From M3007 sp964550795 (GTDB lineage: Bacteria; Bacteroidota; Bacteroidia; Chitinophagales; Saprospiraceae): a DNA stretch of 64,000 nt. Shown here piece by piece: positions 52,138-60,884 of the stretch. The DNA lies in assembly GCA_964550795.1 (NCBI GenBank), contig CAZKBH010000002.1, forward strand, positions 1 through 64,000, written 5' to 3'. The position numbers and the translations under genes are program-made. Each line of letters starts with the position of its first letter. The stretch's first letter is position 1. A model generated the notes under the pieces. The model was not told the origin of the DNA. It was given only the letters and a program-made list of their open reading frames with translations, and searched no databases.

Positions 52138-52911
52138 TTGACCACATTAACTGATTCCCGCATTTCCCGCCTCGCATGGCTCATGTTCCTGTTCATCATC
52201 GTAATGATCTGGCTCATAGCGCGCAACCGCAAGGCAAACACCTTCGCAGAGGGGCTGCAGGTGAACGTGGTGGAACTGCCGGGTGGGGATAAATTAATCA
52301 GCGAACGAGATGTGCGGCAGGCGCTATTGGCGGCTTTTGGAAGTGATTTGGAGAATTCGGAACTAGCCAATCTTGAGGTGGAACGTATGGAAAGGGTGTT
52401 GGAAGGCGATCCATTTGTCAAAAACGCCGATGTGTATATTGACCAAAACAATCAAGTGCACATCAAAATCGAACAACGTGAACCACTGCTTCGGGTGCTG
52501 GACAACCATGGAAACAACTATTACCTCGACGCGGCGGGCAAAAAGATGCCCCCGTCCAAAAATTTTGCAGCGCGTGTTATGGTGGCTACCGGCAATGTTT
52601 CAGCCTACACCCCGGAGTTCCGCGACAAACGAAAAAGCAATCTGAAAGACCTGTTTGCGCTCACACAAACCCTGTTGGCCGACGAGTTTTTGAAGACGTT
52701 CATTCAGCAAATTCACATCAACAATGCGGGGGAGTTCATCCTCGTCCCGCTCATTGGAGATCAAAAAATAGTGCTGGGTTCAGCCAAGAAGCCGGAGGAG
52801 AAACTGAACCGTTTGAAGATTTTTTACCAGCAAGGGATGCCATACGAAGGCTGGCGGAAGTACGAGACGATTAATTTGAAGTACAGTGGACAAGTGGTTT
52901 GTAAGAGATAG
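52138..52911 (+). CDS. ftsQ: Cell division protein FtsQ
   Basis: A 257-residue bitopic division protein that bridges early and late divisome parts. One transmembrane helix (about 14-31) is followed by a POTRA-type domain (about 40-120, with ERDVRQALLAAFGSD and VEIRV-like IDQNNQVHIKIEQREP). The usual ATG is missing: the best start is the TTG at 52138, which itself lies in the CACATTGACC repeat. An internal methionine would delete the membrane anchor. Confidence 0.85.
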   Translation: MTTLTDSRISRLAWLMFLFIIVMIWLIARNRKANTFAEGLQVNVVELPGGDKLISERDVRQALLAAFGSDLENSELANLEVERMERVLEGDPFVKNADVYIDQNNQVHIKIEQREPLLRVLDNHGNNYYLDAAGKKMPPSKNFAARVMVATGNVSAYTPEFRDKRKSNLKDLFALTQTLLADEFLKTFIQQIHINNAGEFILVPLIGDQKIVLGSAKKPEEKLNRLKIFYQQGMPYEGWRKYETINLKYSGQVVCKR

Positions 52912-52935
52912 GTTGATAAGGGTTTATTCGAAAAA

Positions 52936-53283
52936 ATGGCGGTTTGGCAAATGGCAAGGCAGGTAGTCAAATTGATTTACTTGAAAACAAAAAGTTTTCC
53001 AAAAGAGGAGCTTTTTAATGCAACCAGCCAAATCCGGAGAGCAAGTATTTCAATCTGTTGCAATTTGTCGGAGGGAAGTGCAAGAATCAATCCGCCAGAC
53101 CAAAATCGGTTTTATGAAATTGCATTTGGAAGTGCAGTTGAAGTAGTTAATCTGTTGATAATCTGCAATGATTTGGATTATTTTTCAAATGAGGACTATG
53201 CGTTGATCCGTAGCGAAATGGAAAAATTAACCTTTCATATCAACAAACTGAGCGGCAAAAAACCGACAAGTTGGACAAGTTGA
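52936..53283 (+). CDS. Four-helix-bundle protein (S23/IVS type), copy 1
   Basis: A 115-residue all-helical protein of the four-helix-bundle family first seen as the product of 23S rRNA intervening sequences. The signature is SQIRRASISICCNLSEGSAR (about 31-50), followed by a helix around FYEIAFGSAVEVVNLL. Function is unknown; the family may bind RNA. It lies between ftsQ and ftsA, bracketed by GGTTGATAAGGGTTTAT upstream and the complementary ATCAACCCTCATAAACC downstream. Confidence 0.85.
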   Translation: MAVWQMARQVVKLIYLKTKSFPKEELFNATSQIRRASISICCNLSEGSARINPPDQNRFYEIAFGSAVEVVNLLIICNDLDYFSNEDYALIRSEMEKLTFHINKLSGKKPTSWTS

Positions 53284-53345
53284 TGAGCGTTTGAGGGCGT
53301 TTATATCAACCCCATCAACCCTCATAAACCTTCATCAACAAAAAA
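53283..53345. repeat. CATCAACC arm after the first four-helix-bundle gene
   Basis: ATCAACCCCATCAACCCTCA and TAAACCTTCATCAAC (about 53308-53340) are complementary to GGTTGATAAGGGTTTAT at 52911-52927, on the other side of the gene. Confidence 0.8.
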
Positions 53346-53346
53346 T

Positions 53347-53381
53347 TTTGACACAAAATATTTAAAATACAAATACCTTTG
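53347..53381 (+). promoter_or_regulatory. Promoter upstream of ftsA
   Basis: TTTG (53347-53350) and TACCTTTG (53374-53381) form a full Bacteroidota promoter with a 23-base spacer. The transcript would begin near 53388 and carry a ~200-base leader holding the GGTTGATAAGG/CCTCATCAACC arms. This gives ftsA and ftsZ their own promoter inside the cluster. Confidence 0.6.
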
Positions 53382-53461
53382 ACGCGGGGAAGAGTTTCGA
53401 CCGCCGAGTGGGTATTGCGATCAAAAATAACACCGAAACTCAGAACTTTTAACTCATGGAA

Positions 53462-53578
53462 GTGAACGGTTGATAAATGTTGAGAAAGGTTGATAAGGTT
53501 TATGAAGGTTGATAAAGCCACACCATAAACTACTATCAACCCTCATCAACCCTCATCAACCCTCATCAACCAAAAACA
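53462..53578. repeat. Inverted GGTTGATAA arms before ftsA
   Basis: A C-poor arm (53468-53515, GGTTGATAAGGTTTATGAAGG) faces a G-free arm of four CATCAACCCT units (53535-53572), which ends 15 bases before the ftsA ATG. The loop is about 20 bases. Confidence 0.85.
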
Positions 53579-53587
53579 TCACACATT

Positions 53588-54925
53588 ATGACGGAGTTTA
53601 TCCCACAACCCCACGATGTGGTCGTCGCCTTGGACATAGGGACGACAAAAGTCTGCTGCCTCGCCGGGCGTAAAAATGCGCACGGCAAACTCGAAATCGT
53701 CGGAATCGGCAAAGTCGAAAGCGCGGGTGTACTGCGCGGCGTGGTCTCCAACATCGAAAAAACCGTTGGCGCCATCCGCGAAGCGGTGGAAATCTGCGAG
53801 CGCAATGCCCGCATGAAGTTCCGCAGCGTACACGTCGGCATTGCCGGACAACACATTAAAAGCCTGCAACATCGTGGCATCCTGACCCGCGAAAGCGATC
53901 ACACCGAGATCGCTAACCGCGACATTGACCGCCTCGTGAACGACATGTTCAAGCTAGTGCTGCCACCCGGCGACAAGATCATCCACGTCTTCCCGCAAGA
54001 GTTCACGGTGGACTCTGAGCAGGGCATCACCGACCCGGTCGGGATGTGCGGCGTGCGTTTGGAGGCAAATTTCCACATCATCACGGGGCAGATTACTGCC
54101 GTCAACAACATCTCCCGCTGCATCGAAAAGGCCGGCCTTAAAATCGCCGACCTCACCCTCGAGCCCATCGCCAGCGCCGACGCAACCCTCAGCGATGAGG
54201 AAAAACAAGCCGGCGTAGCCCTCGTGGACATCGGTGGCGGCACCACGGACATCACGGTTTTCCACGAAGGAATCATCCGCCACACCGCGGTCATTCCTTT
54301 CGGTGGCAACGTCATCACCGCCGACATCAAAGAAGGCTGCACCGTGATGCAACCGCAGGCCGAAAAACTCAAAGTCAAATTCGGTTCGGCCCTGGCCAAC
54401 GAAGTTTTTGACAACCGGATCATCACGATTCCAGGGCTGAAAGGCCGCGAGCACAAGGAAATCAGCGAGAAAAACCTCGCACGGATTATCCAGGCGCGCA
54501 TGGAAGAAGTGTTGGACTATGTGCTTTGGGAAATTCGCCGCAGCGGCTACGAACGCAAACTCATCGGGGGCATCGTGCTTACCGGCGGCGGAGCGCTTCT
54601 GGCTAATACCGACAAGCTTACGGAATTCCACACCGGAATGTCGTGCCGAATCGGGGTTCCAGTCGAGCATCTCGCGCATGGCTACCACGAGTCCGTCAGC
54701 AGCCCGATTTTCAGCACCGGCATCGGTTTGCTGTTGCGTGGTTTGCAGGACCTGGATCCTTCCAAAGCAGCTGAAGAGGAGCCAAAAGTTGCCGTTTTGG
54801 ACGAAAACCGCGAGCCATCCAATGTCTCCGAAGAAAAAGGAGCATCCTGGTTCGACAATGTGTTCAAAAAGACCAAGGAATGGTTCGAAGCCGAACCTGA
54901 TATGGACTTTAATAGAAAGTTATGA
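53588..54925 (+). CDS. ftsA: Cell division protein FtsA
   Basis: A 445-residue actin-like protein that tethers FtsZ to the membrane. Motifs are VALDIGTTKVCCLAG (phosphate 1, about 13-27), ALVDIGGGTTDITVF (phosphate 2, about 215-229) and GIVLTGGGALLAN (adenosine, about 327-339). The C-terminus has an amphipathic helix (SWFDNVFKKTKEWFEAE) for membrane binding. GC content and codon use are higher here than in the flanking repeats. Confidence 0.96.
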   Translation: MTEFIPQPHDVVVALDIGTTKVCCLAGRKNAHGKLEIVGIGKVESAGVLRGVVSNIEKTVGAIREAVEICERNARMKFRSVHVGIAGQHIKSLQHRGILTRESDHTEIANRDIDRLVNDMFKLVLPPGDKIIHVFPQEFTVDSEQGITDPVGMCGVRLEANFHIITGQITAVNNISRCIEKAGLKIADLTLEPIASADATLSDEEKQAGVALVDIGGGTTDITVFHEGIIRHTAVIPFGGNVITADIKEGCTVMQPQAEKLKVKFGSALANEVFDNRIITIPGLKGREHKEISEKNLARIIQARMEEVLDYVLWEIRRSGYERKLIGGIVLTGGGALLANTDKLTEFHTGMSCRIGVPVEHLAHGYHESVSSPIFSTGIGLLLRGLQDLDPSKAAEEEPKVAVLDENREPSNVSEEKGASWFDNVFKKTKEWFEAEPDMDFNRKL

Positions 54926-55058
54926 GTTGGGAGTTATGAGTTAGGGGTTATGAGTTATTTGGGTTGGCCGCAACTCATAACTCACAACTCATAACTCAAA
55001 ACTCATAACTCATAACTCACAACTCACAACTCACAACTCATAACTCATAACTCCTACA
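54921..55058. repeat. Inverted GTTATGAGTT arms between ftsA and the second four-helix-bundle gene
   Basis: From the ftsA stop, GAGTTGGGAGTTATGAGTTA and related units (54924-54960) face a long array of complementary AACTCATAACTCACAACTCA units (54972-55050). The array is G-free and ends close to the next ATG. Confidence 0.88.
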
Positions 55059-55060
55059 CC

Positions 55061-55477
55061 ATGGTCTCTCCTATTCGAGAAAAATCATTTGCTTTTGCAG
55101 TGCGCATCGTTAACATGAGCAAACATTTGAAGTCGCAAAAGCAGGAGTTTGAGATGAGCAAGCAAATCCTGAGATCAGGTACGTCACCCGGAGCTAACGT
55201 GCGGGAGGCGCAAAATGGTGAAAGTGCGGCTGATTTCGTTCACAAATTGAGCATTGCTCAAAAAGAAACAGCCGAGACAATCTACTGGTTAGACCTGTTG
55301 TATGCGACGAATTATTTGGGTGAAACTGAATATAAGTCGCTGCATAAAGATGCTGATGAATTGTTGAGAATGATACGAAGTGCAATTTTGACCAAAAAAA
55401 AGAACATGGTTACCAAGGCGCTTATCATTGTCGGAATCATTACTTCTGGAGGTTATTTGATGTCAAACTTTATCTAA
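55061..55477 (+). CDS. Four-helix-bundle protein (S23/IVS type), copy 2
   Basis: A 138-residue member of the four-helix-bundle family. It has the FAVRIVNMSKHL first helix, the QILRSGTSPGANVREAQNG signature (about 40-58) and a helix around AQKETAETIYWLDLL. A hydrophobic C-terminal tail (IIVGIITSGGYLM) is atypical and may be readthrough of the original end. It lies between ftsA and ftsZ, inside GTTATGAGTT/AACTCATAAC arms. Only distantly like the copy at 52936. Confidence 0.83.
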   Translation: MVSPIREKSFAFAVRIVNMSKHLKSQKQEFEMSKQILRSGTSPGANVREAQNGESAADFVHKLSIAQKETAETIYWLDLLYATNYLGETEYKSLHKDADELLRMIRSAILTKKKNMVTKALIIVGIITSGGYLMSNFI

Positions 55478-55483
55478 AACATT

Positions 55484-55525
55484 GAGTTAGAGCTAATAAC
55501 TCATAACTCACAACTCATAACTCTT
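55484..55525. repeat. AACTCATAAC arm before ftsZ
   Basis: TAATAACTCATAACTCACAA and CTCATAACTCTT run to three bases before the ftsZ ATG. G-free on the coding strand and complementary to the arm after ftsA. Confidence 0.85.
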
Positions 55526-55528
55526 ATC

Positions 55529-57019
55529 ATGCTTTTTGATTTGCCAAAAGATGAACCTAGTATCATCAAAATCATCGGCGTAGGTGGTGGCGGTAGCAAT
55601 GCCGTGAACCACATGTACAAACAAGGCATCGTCGGCGTAGATTACGCCATCTGCAATACCGACGCACAAGCCATGCACCTCAGCCCGGTTCCTACCAAAA
55701 TCTCGCTCGGCCAAATCCTCACTGAAGGGCGCGGCGCCGGGAGCAAACCCTCCGTGGGCAAACAAGCTTGCATCGAAAGCATTGAAGAAATCAAACGCTT
55801 TCTGGAAGAGGGGACTAAAATGGTCTTCATCACAGCTGGTATGGGCGGTGGCACTGGAACGGGTGCAGCACCCATCATCGCCAAAGCCGCCCAGGAATTG
55901 GGTATCCTTACCGTAGGTATTGTTACCCTTCCCTTCACTTTTGAGGGCAAAACCCGCGTCGGAAACGGCTTGGAAGGGCTGGAGGATTTGCGTAAAAATG
56001 TGGACTGTCTCGTGATTATCAGCAATGATAAATTGCGCGATATCTATGGCAATCTGACCATTTCTGCCGCTTTCAGCGAAGCAGACAATATCCTCTGCAC
56101 GGCTGCCAAAGGCATCGCCGAGATCATCACGGTGCCTGGTTATGTCAACGTGGATTTTGAGGACGTGAACACCACCATGCGCGGCTCCGGGGTCGCCATT
56201 ATGGGCACGGCAACTGTAGAAGGCGATAACCGCGCGTTCCGGGCTGCGGACGAAGCTTTGCGTTCACCGCTGCTCGAAGACAATGATATTTTTGGAGCCA
56301 AAAATATTCTGGTCAACATCACTTCTGGTGCCAAAGAGGCCACCATGGATGAGATTTTTGAAATCACGCAGTTTGTGCAGGAAAAAGCAGGCGAAAATGC
56401 CAACCTGATCTGGGGTAACTGTTTCGACGAACGTTTGGGTGAAAAAATCGCCGTGACCGTCATCGCTACAGGCTTCGATGTCAGCGAACGCCGCAACCCT
56501 GCGCAGGCGGGACAAAAATCCGCACAGACCAACGAGCGTCAGGTCGTGCACCTGGATGAGGAAGGTGTTGGAAAAAAGCAGCAGCCTTCTCTCTTCACAA
56601 TTACGTCCGATGAGCCGTATAGCCCGGTAGACGAGAAGGCAGCCAGCGTACTCGAATTCGAGTTCGACAATATCCGGGAAACAGTGGACAAAATCCGACG
56701 CACAACGCCAGTGAGCAATGACCCCTACCTCCGCGATGAGGAAGAGGAACTCTCTCCGGAAGAACGTCGCCGTCGGATAGAGGAGGCACAACGCCGTCGT
56801 CAGGAGGCCCTTGCCCGGCCCATCAATGTGGTAAAACTTTCTTCACCGCAGACGATCATTGACCTGGAAAGTCAGCCCGCTTACCTCCGTCGCAGTGTCA
56901 ATCTCGACGATTTGCCTGATTCAGCAAAGCCAGAAATGTCCAACTGGACCATCTCGCTCGAAGAAGAAGGCGAAATCAAAGTGGGCGGCAACTCGTATTT
57001 GCACGACAACGTGGATTGA
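55529..57019 (+). CDS. ftsZ: Cell division protein FtsZ
   Basis: A 496-residue tubulin-like GTPase that forms the division ring. The phosphate loop is GMGGGTGTGAAP (about 107-118), with GVGGGGSNAVNHM near the N-terminus and NLIWGNCFDERL in the activation-domain region. A long, charged linker (about 330-470, with the Arg-rich EERRRRIEEAQRRRQEA) and the terminal LHDNVD peptide are typical of Bacteroidota. It closes the dcw cluster. Confidence 0.97.
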   Translation: MLFDLPKDEPSIIKIIGVGGGGSNAVNHMYKQGIVGVDYAICNTDAQAMHLSPVPTKISLGQILTEGRGAGSKPSVGKQACIESIEEIKRFLEEGTKMVFITAGMGGGTGTGAAPIIAKAAQELGILTVGIVTLPFTFEGKTRVGNGLEGLEDLRKNVDCLVIISNDKLRDIYGNLTISAAFSEADNILCTAAKGIAEIITVPGYVNVDFEDVNTTMRGSGVAIMGTATVEGDNRAFRAADEALRSPLLEDNDIFGAKNILVNITSGAKEATMDEIFEITQFVQEKAGENANLIWGNCFDERLGEKIAVTVIATGFDVSERRNPAQAGQKSAQTNERQVVHLDEEGVGKKQQPSLFTITSDEPYSPVDEKAASVLEFEFDNIRETVDKIRRTTPVSNDPYLRDEEEELSPEERRRRIEEAQRRRQEALARPINVVKLSSPQTIIDLESQPAYLRRSVNLDDLPDSAKPEMSNWTISLEEEGEIKVGGNSYLHDNVD

Positions 57020-57112
57020 GTTAGGAGTTATGAGTTATGAGTTGTGAGTTATGAGTTATGAGTTGTGCCGCGCTCGGCCATAACTCATAACTCAAAACTC
57101 ATAACTCAAAAA
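57016..57112. repeat. Inverted GTTATGAGTT arms after ftsZ
   Basis: The C-poor arm (57019-57065) starts across the ftsZ stop. After GTGCCGCGCTCGGC the complementary AACTCATAACTC arm follows (57080-57110). No start codon follows, so the pair is not tied only to translation of a downstream gene. Confidence 0.88.
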
Positions 57113-57130
57113 ATTATTTCTGCTAAGTTC

Positions 57131-57167
57131 AGCGGCCTTGGTGTGTGGGACACCGGGCCGCTTTTTT
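57131..57167 (+). terminator. Intrinsic terminator of the dcw cluster
   Basis: AGCGGCCTTGGTGT pairs with ACACCGGGCCGCT across a short loop, followed by a T6 run (57162-57167). It lies about 110 bases past the ftsZ stop. Confidence 0.75.
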
Positions 57168-57250
57168 GTTTTGCGCTAACGGGTAAGAGCAAGACTCGTA
57201 ATTTTGATGACAAACAAGGCGTCAAGCGCTATGTGAGGGAGATTATCGGG

Positions 57251-57414
57251 GAGCATATCCCACACTGCTGGACATTCTCAAAGGTACACAGATGACACAG
57301 ATGCAAGCAGCACAGATTAATGGGATTTTTAGCGTGCAAAATCTGTGAAATCCGTGCTGCTTGCATCTGTGTCATCTGTGTGCAGAAAAAATGTCCAGTA
57401 GTATGAGCATATCC
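57251..57414. mobile_element. MITE-like palindromic element with 10-bp target duplication
   Basis: The direct repeat GAGCATATCC (57251-57260 and 57405-57414) brackets ~144 bases of inverted-repeat DNA. Outer arms ACTGCTGGACATT (57264-57276) and AATGTCCAGTAGT (57390-57402) match with one mismatch. Inner arms 57287-57318 and 57349-57380 are complementary at 31 of 32 positions (start CACAGATGACACAGATGCAA). It carries no gene. Confidence 0.75.
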
Positions 57415-57491
57415 TCCTCCAGGGCAAAAAGGAGCCTTGAAAAAGGTACGCATTTAGTATTGTTTTTAGCACGGGATTTTTGGGCATTGGG

Positions 57492-57647
57492 GGGCGCATT
57501 GGGTGTTTTTGGGGAAGCATTGACGAACTAAGCGTGTGTTTAAATCACTCATTATCAGTTACTTGTAATTATTTTCCTGAATTTTTGGGTGATTAGGAGG
57601 TTTGGCTTACCTTGGTGCCGCGATACTGAAAGGTGCGTATATTTGTG
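57492..57647. repeat. ~156-bp direct repeat, left copy
   Basis: Shares about nine-tenths of its bases with 60502-60657, including TTGACGAACTAAG, ATCACTCATTATCAG-like and GATTAGGAGGTTTGGCTTAC segments. It ends just past a TATATTTG -7 box and precedes the DUF4041 gene. Confidence 0.82.
57612..57645 (+). promoter_or_regulatory. Candidate promoter of the DUF4041 gene
   Basis: TATATTTG (57638-57645) matches TAnnTTTG; a TTG at 57612-57614 lies 23 bases upstream as a possible -33. The -7 box is lost in the right copy of the direct repeat. Confidence 0.5.
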
Positions 57648-57702
57648 AGTTATATGCTATGCTAACACGACACCAAACAATTAACAAGTAAAATTTAAGA
57701 CA

Positions 57703-59067
57703 ATGGGACTATTCGACTTTCTAAAGAAAAAAGAGTTTGAAGAAATCAAACAACTCAAATCACAACTTGAGCGATACAAACCAATTTCGGACATTGAAGC
57801 AGAAGCAGAACGTCAAACAAAGCTTTTAGAACAAACAATTAGTTCGAAAAATAACGACATAAAAAATATTGAGACAGAGTTCAATACTTTAAACTCAAAC
57901 TATCAAAATGCTTTAGAAACCTATAAAAATCTAAGAAAAGAAGTCAGTGTTTTTGAAAGTAAATTAGACCTTATTGAATTTGGTATTTACGAGCCTGTTT
58001 ATGACTTTGAAAAATCAGACGATTATCGAACTGAACAAAACAAGATTATCCAAACTCAAAAGGAAATGATTTCTGCCGACACTGCGGCAATTTGTAATAC
58101 TAACTGGACTGTTGAAGGTAGCGAAGCAAAAGGGCGAGCAGTTGTAAAAGTTTATAAAAAACTTATGCTAAGGGCTTTTAATGGTGAATGTGACGTTTTG
58201 ATTTCAAAAGTAAAGTGGAATAATGTCAATCAAATGAAAGAACGAATGCAGAAATTGTTTGACGCAATTAACAAATTAGGACAAGGCTTTCAAGTATATC
58301 TGAACAGTCAATACTTGGATATTAAACGCAAAGAACTTATTCTTGAATATGAATATCAATCCAAAAGACAGCAAGAAAAAGAAGAAATGCGAGCTATTCA
58401 AGAAGAATTAAGAGAAGAAGAAAAAGCAAAAAGAGAGTTTGAACAAGCTCAAAGAGAAGCTGAAAAAGAAGAAGCAGTTTATCAAAAAGCATTAGACAAA
58501 GCAAGAAAAGAATATGAAGCTTCTACCGGTGAAAAACACGACAAACTTCAAGCACAAATAGAAAAATTAGAGCAAGAACTAAGAGAAGCACAAGAGAAAA
58601 AAGAAAGAGCATTATCAATGGCTCAACAAACAAAGCGTGGACACGTCTATATTATTTCGAACATTGGTTCATTTGGTGAGAATGTTTACAAAATTGGTAT
58701 GACAAGACGATTGGAGCCAGTTGACAGGGTTAAAGAATTAGGTGATGCTTCTGTTCCTTTTCAATTTGACATTCATGCTATGATATATTCAGACGAAGCA
58801 CCGACACTTGAAAATGAGTTACACAATGCATTTACCAACAAGAAAGTTAATATGTTGAATTATCGAAAGGAATTTTTCAATGTAACTCTTGACGAAATAG
58901 AAAGTAAGGTAAAAGAAATTGGACTTGAGGCTGAATTTTCAAGACTACCTGAAGCTATGGAATATCGAGAAACTTTAGCAATCCTTGAAAAACTGAATTC
59001 GCAGGTGACACCGAAAACAGTTGACGAGATTATTGCTGAAGAGTTCCCAAGTAGCCTGACAAAATGA
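57703..59067 (+). CDS. DUF4041 / T5orf172 (GIY-YIG-like) protein
   Basis: A 454-residue protein. A short N-terminal segment and coiled coil (about 10-95) lead to a DUF4041 domain (about 100-215). A long charged coiled coil (about 215-310) follows, then a T5orf172/MUG113 domain of the GIY-YIG superfamily: HVYIISN (about 311-317), YKIGMTRRLEPVDRVKEL (about 327-344) and a histidine/glutamate segment (ENELHNAF). Such proteins are frequent in phages and mobile islands; the role is unknown. The gene is clearly AT- and Lys-rich compared with ftsZ, which suggests transfer. Confidence 0.85.
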   Translation: MGLFDFLKKKEFEEIKQLKSQLERYKPISDIEAEAERQTKLLEQTISSKNNDIKNIETEFNTLNSNYQNALETYKNLRKEVSVFESKLDLIEFGIYEPVYDFEKSDDYRTEQNKIIQTQKEMISADTAAICNTNWTVEGSEAKGRAVVKVYKKLMLRAFNGECDVLISKVKWNNVNQMKERMQKLFDAINKLGQGFQVYLNSQYLDIKRKELILEYEYQSKRQQEKEEMRAIQEELREEEKAKREFEQAQREAEKEEAVYQKALDKARKEYEASTGEKHDKLQAQIEKLEQELREAQEKKERALSMAQQTKRGHVYIISNIGSFGENVYKIGMTRRLEPVDRVKELGDASVPFQFDIHAMIYSDEAPTLENELHNAFTNKKVNMLNYRKEFFNVTLDEIESKVKEIGLEAEFSRLPEAMEYRETLAILEKLNSQVTPKTVDEIIAEEFPSSLTK

Positions 59068-59289
59068 AAAGCACAGCATATAACAGCACCTACCCAAAAG
59101 TGGCGGTTCAGTGGTTAAATGAAGCTTTGTGCTTTTATCAAAGTTTGTGCTTGGTTGACAGTGAATCGCTTCGAAATCGCCACCTTCTTGATGCTGCAAA
59201 CCCTTAGCCGTCATTGCACGATGTTCGCCCAGTAGTATAAGATTTTTGTTCTTAAGGAAGGGACTTCCGAAAACACTCGGGATCAACCC

Positions 59290-60234
59290 TCACTGCCCAT
59301 AAATACTCAACACCGGAATCCAATTTGGCACCAACTGCCCTTTTGCATCAAAAGTCTCCCCCTGCTCGATTTGAACTTCTATGACCATGCCCTGAAAAGC
59401 AAGGTTCAGTTTGCCAGCCGGATCATAGGTCTGAAAAACCTGCCTGCGCCGGTTTCCGTTCACCAGTTCTTCCTGTTTGCTTAGGGTGCAGCAACTTAGT
59501 TTTGCTCCCTGGACCTGCTGTACGAGCGCCTGATAAAATTTTTGCGAAACCGTCGGGTCGGTTGAGCCTGGGTATTCAGCATAAAAACTAGTAGTTGCAC
59601 CCATGAGATCCTCCATAAAATACACCCCGGCCGAACCTTCCATCGGTGCCATGCTGCCGTACTGGACCACCATGGCATCCATGTCTTCCTGGAGAATCTG
59701 GTTGACCATATTGACGAAGCCTTCAGCAAAGTCTTCAACGATGTAATCGAGTTCTACGGAAAAGTTTCGGAAGATGCCTAAAGCCGGTTCTGAAGGGACG
59801 CTGGGCTGTGTATTTCCCTGGCCATTCAGCGCGACGGCGCTCTTGGAAACGATCAAATAAAAATCACTCGTGGGCCTCATGTTGGCCGGCATTCCAGCAT
59901 TTTCAGCGGCTGGAACGACCATAATAGCGATGTGTTCTTGAAGGGTCGCGAGATGATAAACGGTGTAAGCTTCCATTTTTGGCCGGTTTTCAACACGAAC
60001 CAATACCGAAGCAATGCCAGCCGGCCAGGCAGATTCTTTCGATCCTGCGATGACAGTTTCTGCAAAGGAGGCCCCAAGTTTGCTGACTAACTCGTCTTTG
60101 TATGCAGCTTTCCAGTCAAACGTGGAGTAAAGTTGGCTGTAATCAAGGATTTGGGCAGGCGTGCGTTGAATATGTTGCGCAAAAACATGGCTTGAAACAA
60201 GCAGGAATAAACCGACGAAAAGGTACGGGCGCAT
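59290..60234 (-). CDS. Secreted hypothetical protein
   Basis: A 314-residue protein with a signal peptide (MRPYLFVGLFLLVSSHVFAQ). The ATG at 60234 is preferred over one 19 codons upstream, which would put basic and Cys residues ahead of the signal. I do not recognise the domain. It is moderately acidic with scattered hydrophobic segments, suggesting a soluble periplasmic or secreted protein. It is the only gene between the two 156-bp repeats with the base composition of the chromosome. Confidence 0.65.
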   Translation of the reverse strand: MRPYLFVGLFLLVSSHVFAQHIQRTPAQILDYSQLYSTFDWKAAYKDELVSKLGASFAETVIAGSKESAWPAGIASVLVRVENRPKMEAYTVYHLATLQEHIAIMVVPAAENAGMPANMRPTSDFYLIVSKSAVALNGQGNTQPSVPSEPALGIFRNFSVELDYIVEDFAEGFVNMVNQILQEDMDAMVVQYGSMAPMEGSAGVYFMEDLMGATTSFYAEYPGSTDPTVSQKFYQALVQQVQGAKLSCCTLSKQEELVNGNRRRQVFQTYDPAGKLNLAFQGMVIEVQIEQGETFDAKGQLVPNWIPVLSIYGQ

Positions 60235-60501
60235 ACAAGGAGCTTGATGTGAAATGAAACATCGCAGACACACCTTTTTGGCTACCCACAATCGGCGAAT
60301 TTAACGGTTTAAATTCAGTGCTTCAAGTTTAATTCGAATTGATTGGTTTTTCTACGCACTGTGCTTGTATTTTAGAACACTCCCATTTTTGGGGCTTACA
60401 AGCCTTTTTGGGGCGGATAGCACCCCCTATCTAAGTCAAAAGTGGCGCAGGAAGGCGCGAAAAGGCACCGTTTTGTGTATCGAATAATTGTGCCTACCTA
60501 C

Positions 60502-60657
60502 GGGCGCATTTGGTGTTTTTTGGGAAGTATTGACGAACTAAGTGTGTGTTTAAGTCACTCATTATCAGGTACTTGCAATTATTATTCTGAATTTTTGCGT
60601 GATTAGGAGGTTTGGCTTACCTTGGAGCTGCGATACTGAAAAGTGCGTAAATTTATG
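60502..60657. repeat. ~156-bp direct repeat, right copy
   Basis: Counterpart of 57492-57647 in the same orientation. The two copies enclose the DUF4041 gene and the secreted hypothetical gene. In this copy the TATATTTG of the left copy reads TAAATTTA. The rest of 60235-61022 is AT-rich non-coding DNA. Confidence 0.82.
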
Positions 60658-60884
60658 TAAGTTTTTTTCGCTTTAGTTATACTCACTGTATCCTGGAGTT
60701 TTTGTTTGGGACTTATGCGTGCACAACTTCGGCCAACTCCGGCTTGGCAGATATTCTATTAAAACAATAAGTAAGTTCTTGTGGTTATAAAAGATAATTA
60801 AACGATTAATTTTTGGGAAAGACGGCCATGTTGAAAATGCTAAATTTTTTCTAGTTAAAAAAGGTTATCTTTGTACTGACCAAT

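Noticed and set aside
57065..57295. 76-residue frame after ftsZ
   Set aside because: It crosses the terminator and the MITE-like element and has no domain.
59068..59289. Small gene between the DUF4041 and secreted hypothetical genes
   Set aside because: No frame with a plausible start or composition; nothing could be assigned.
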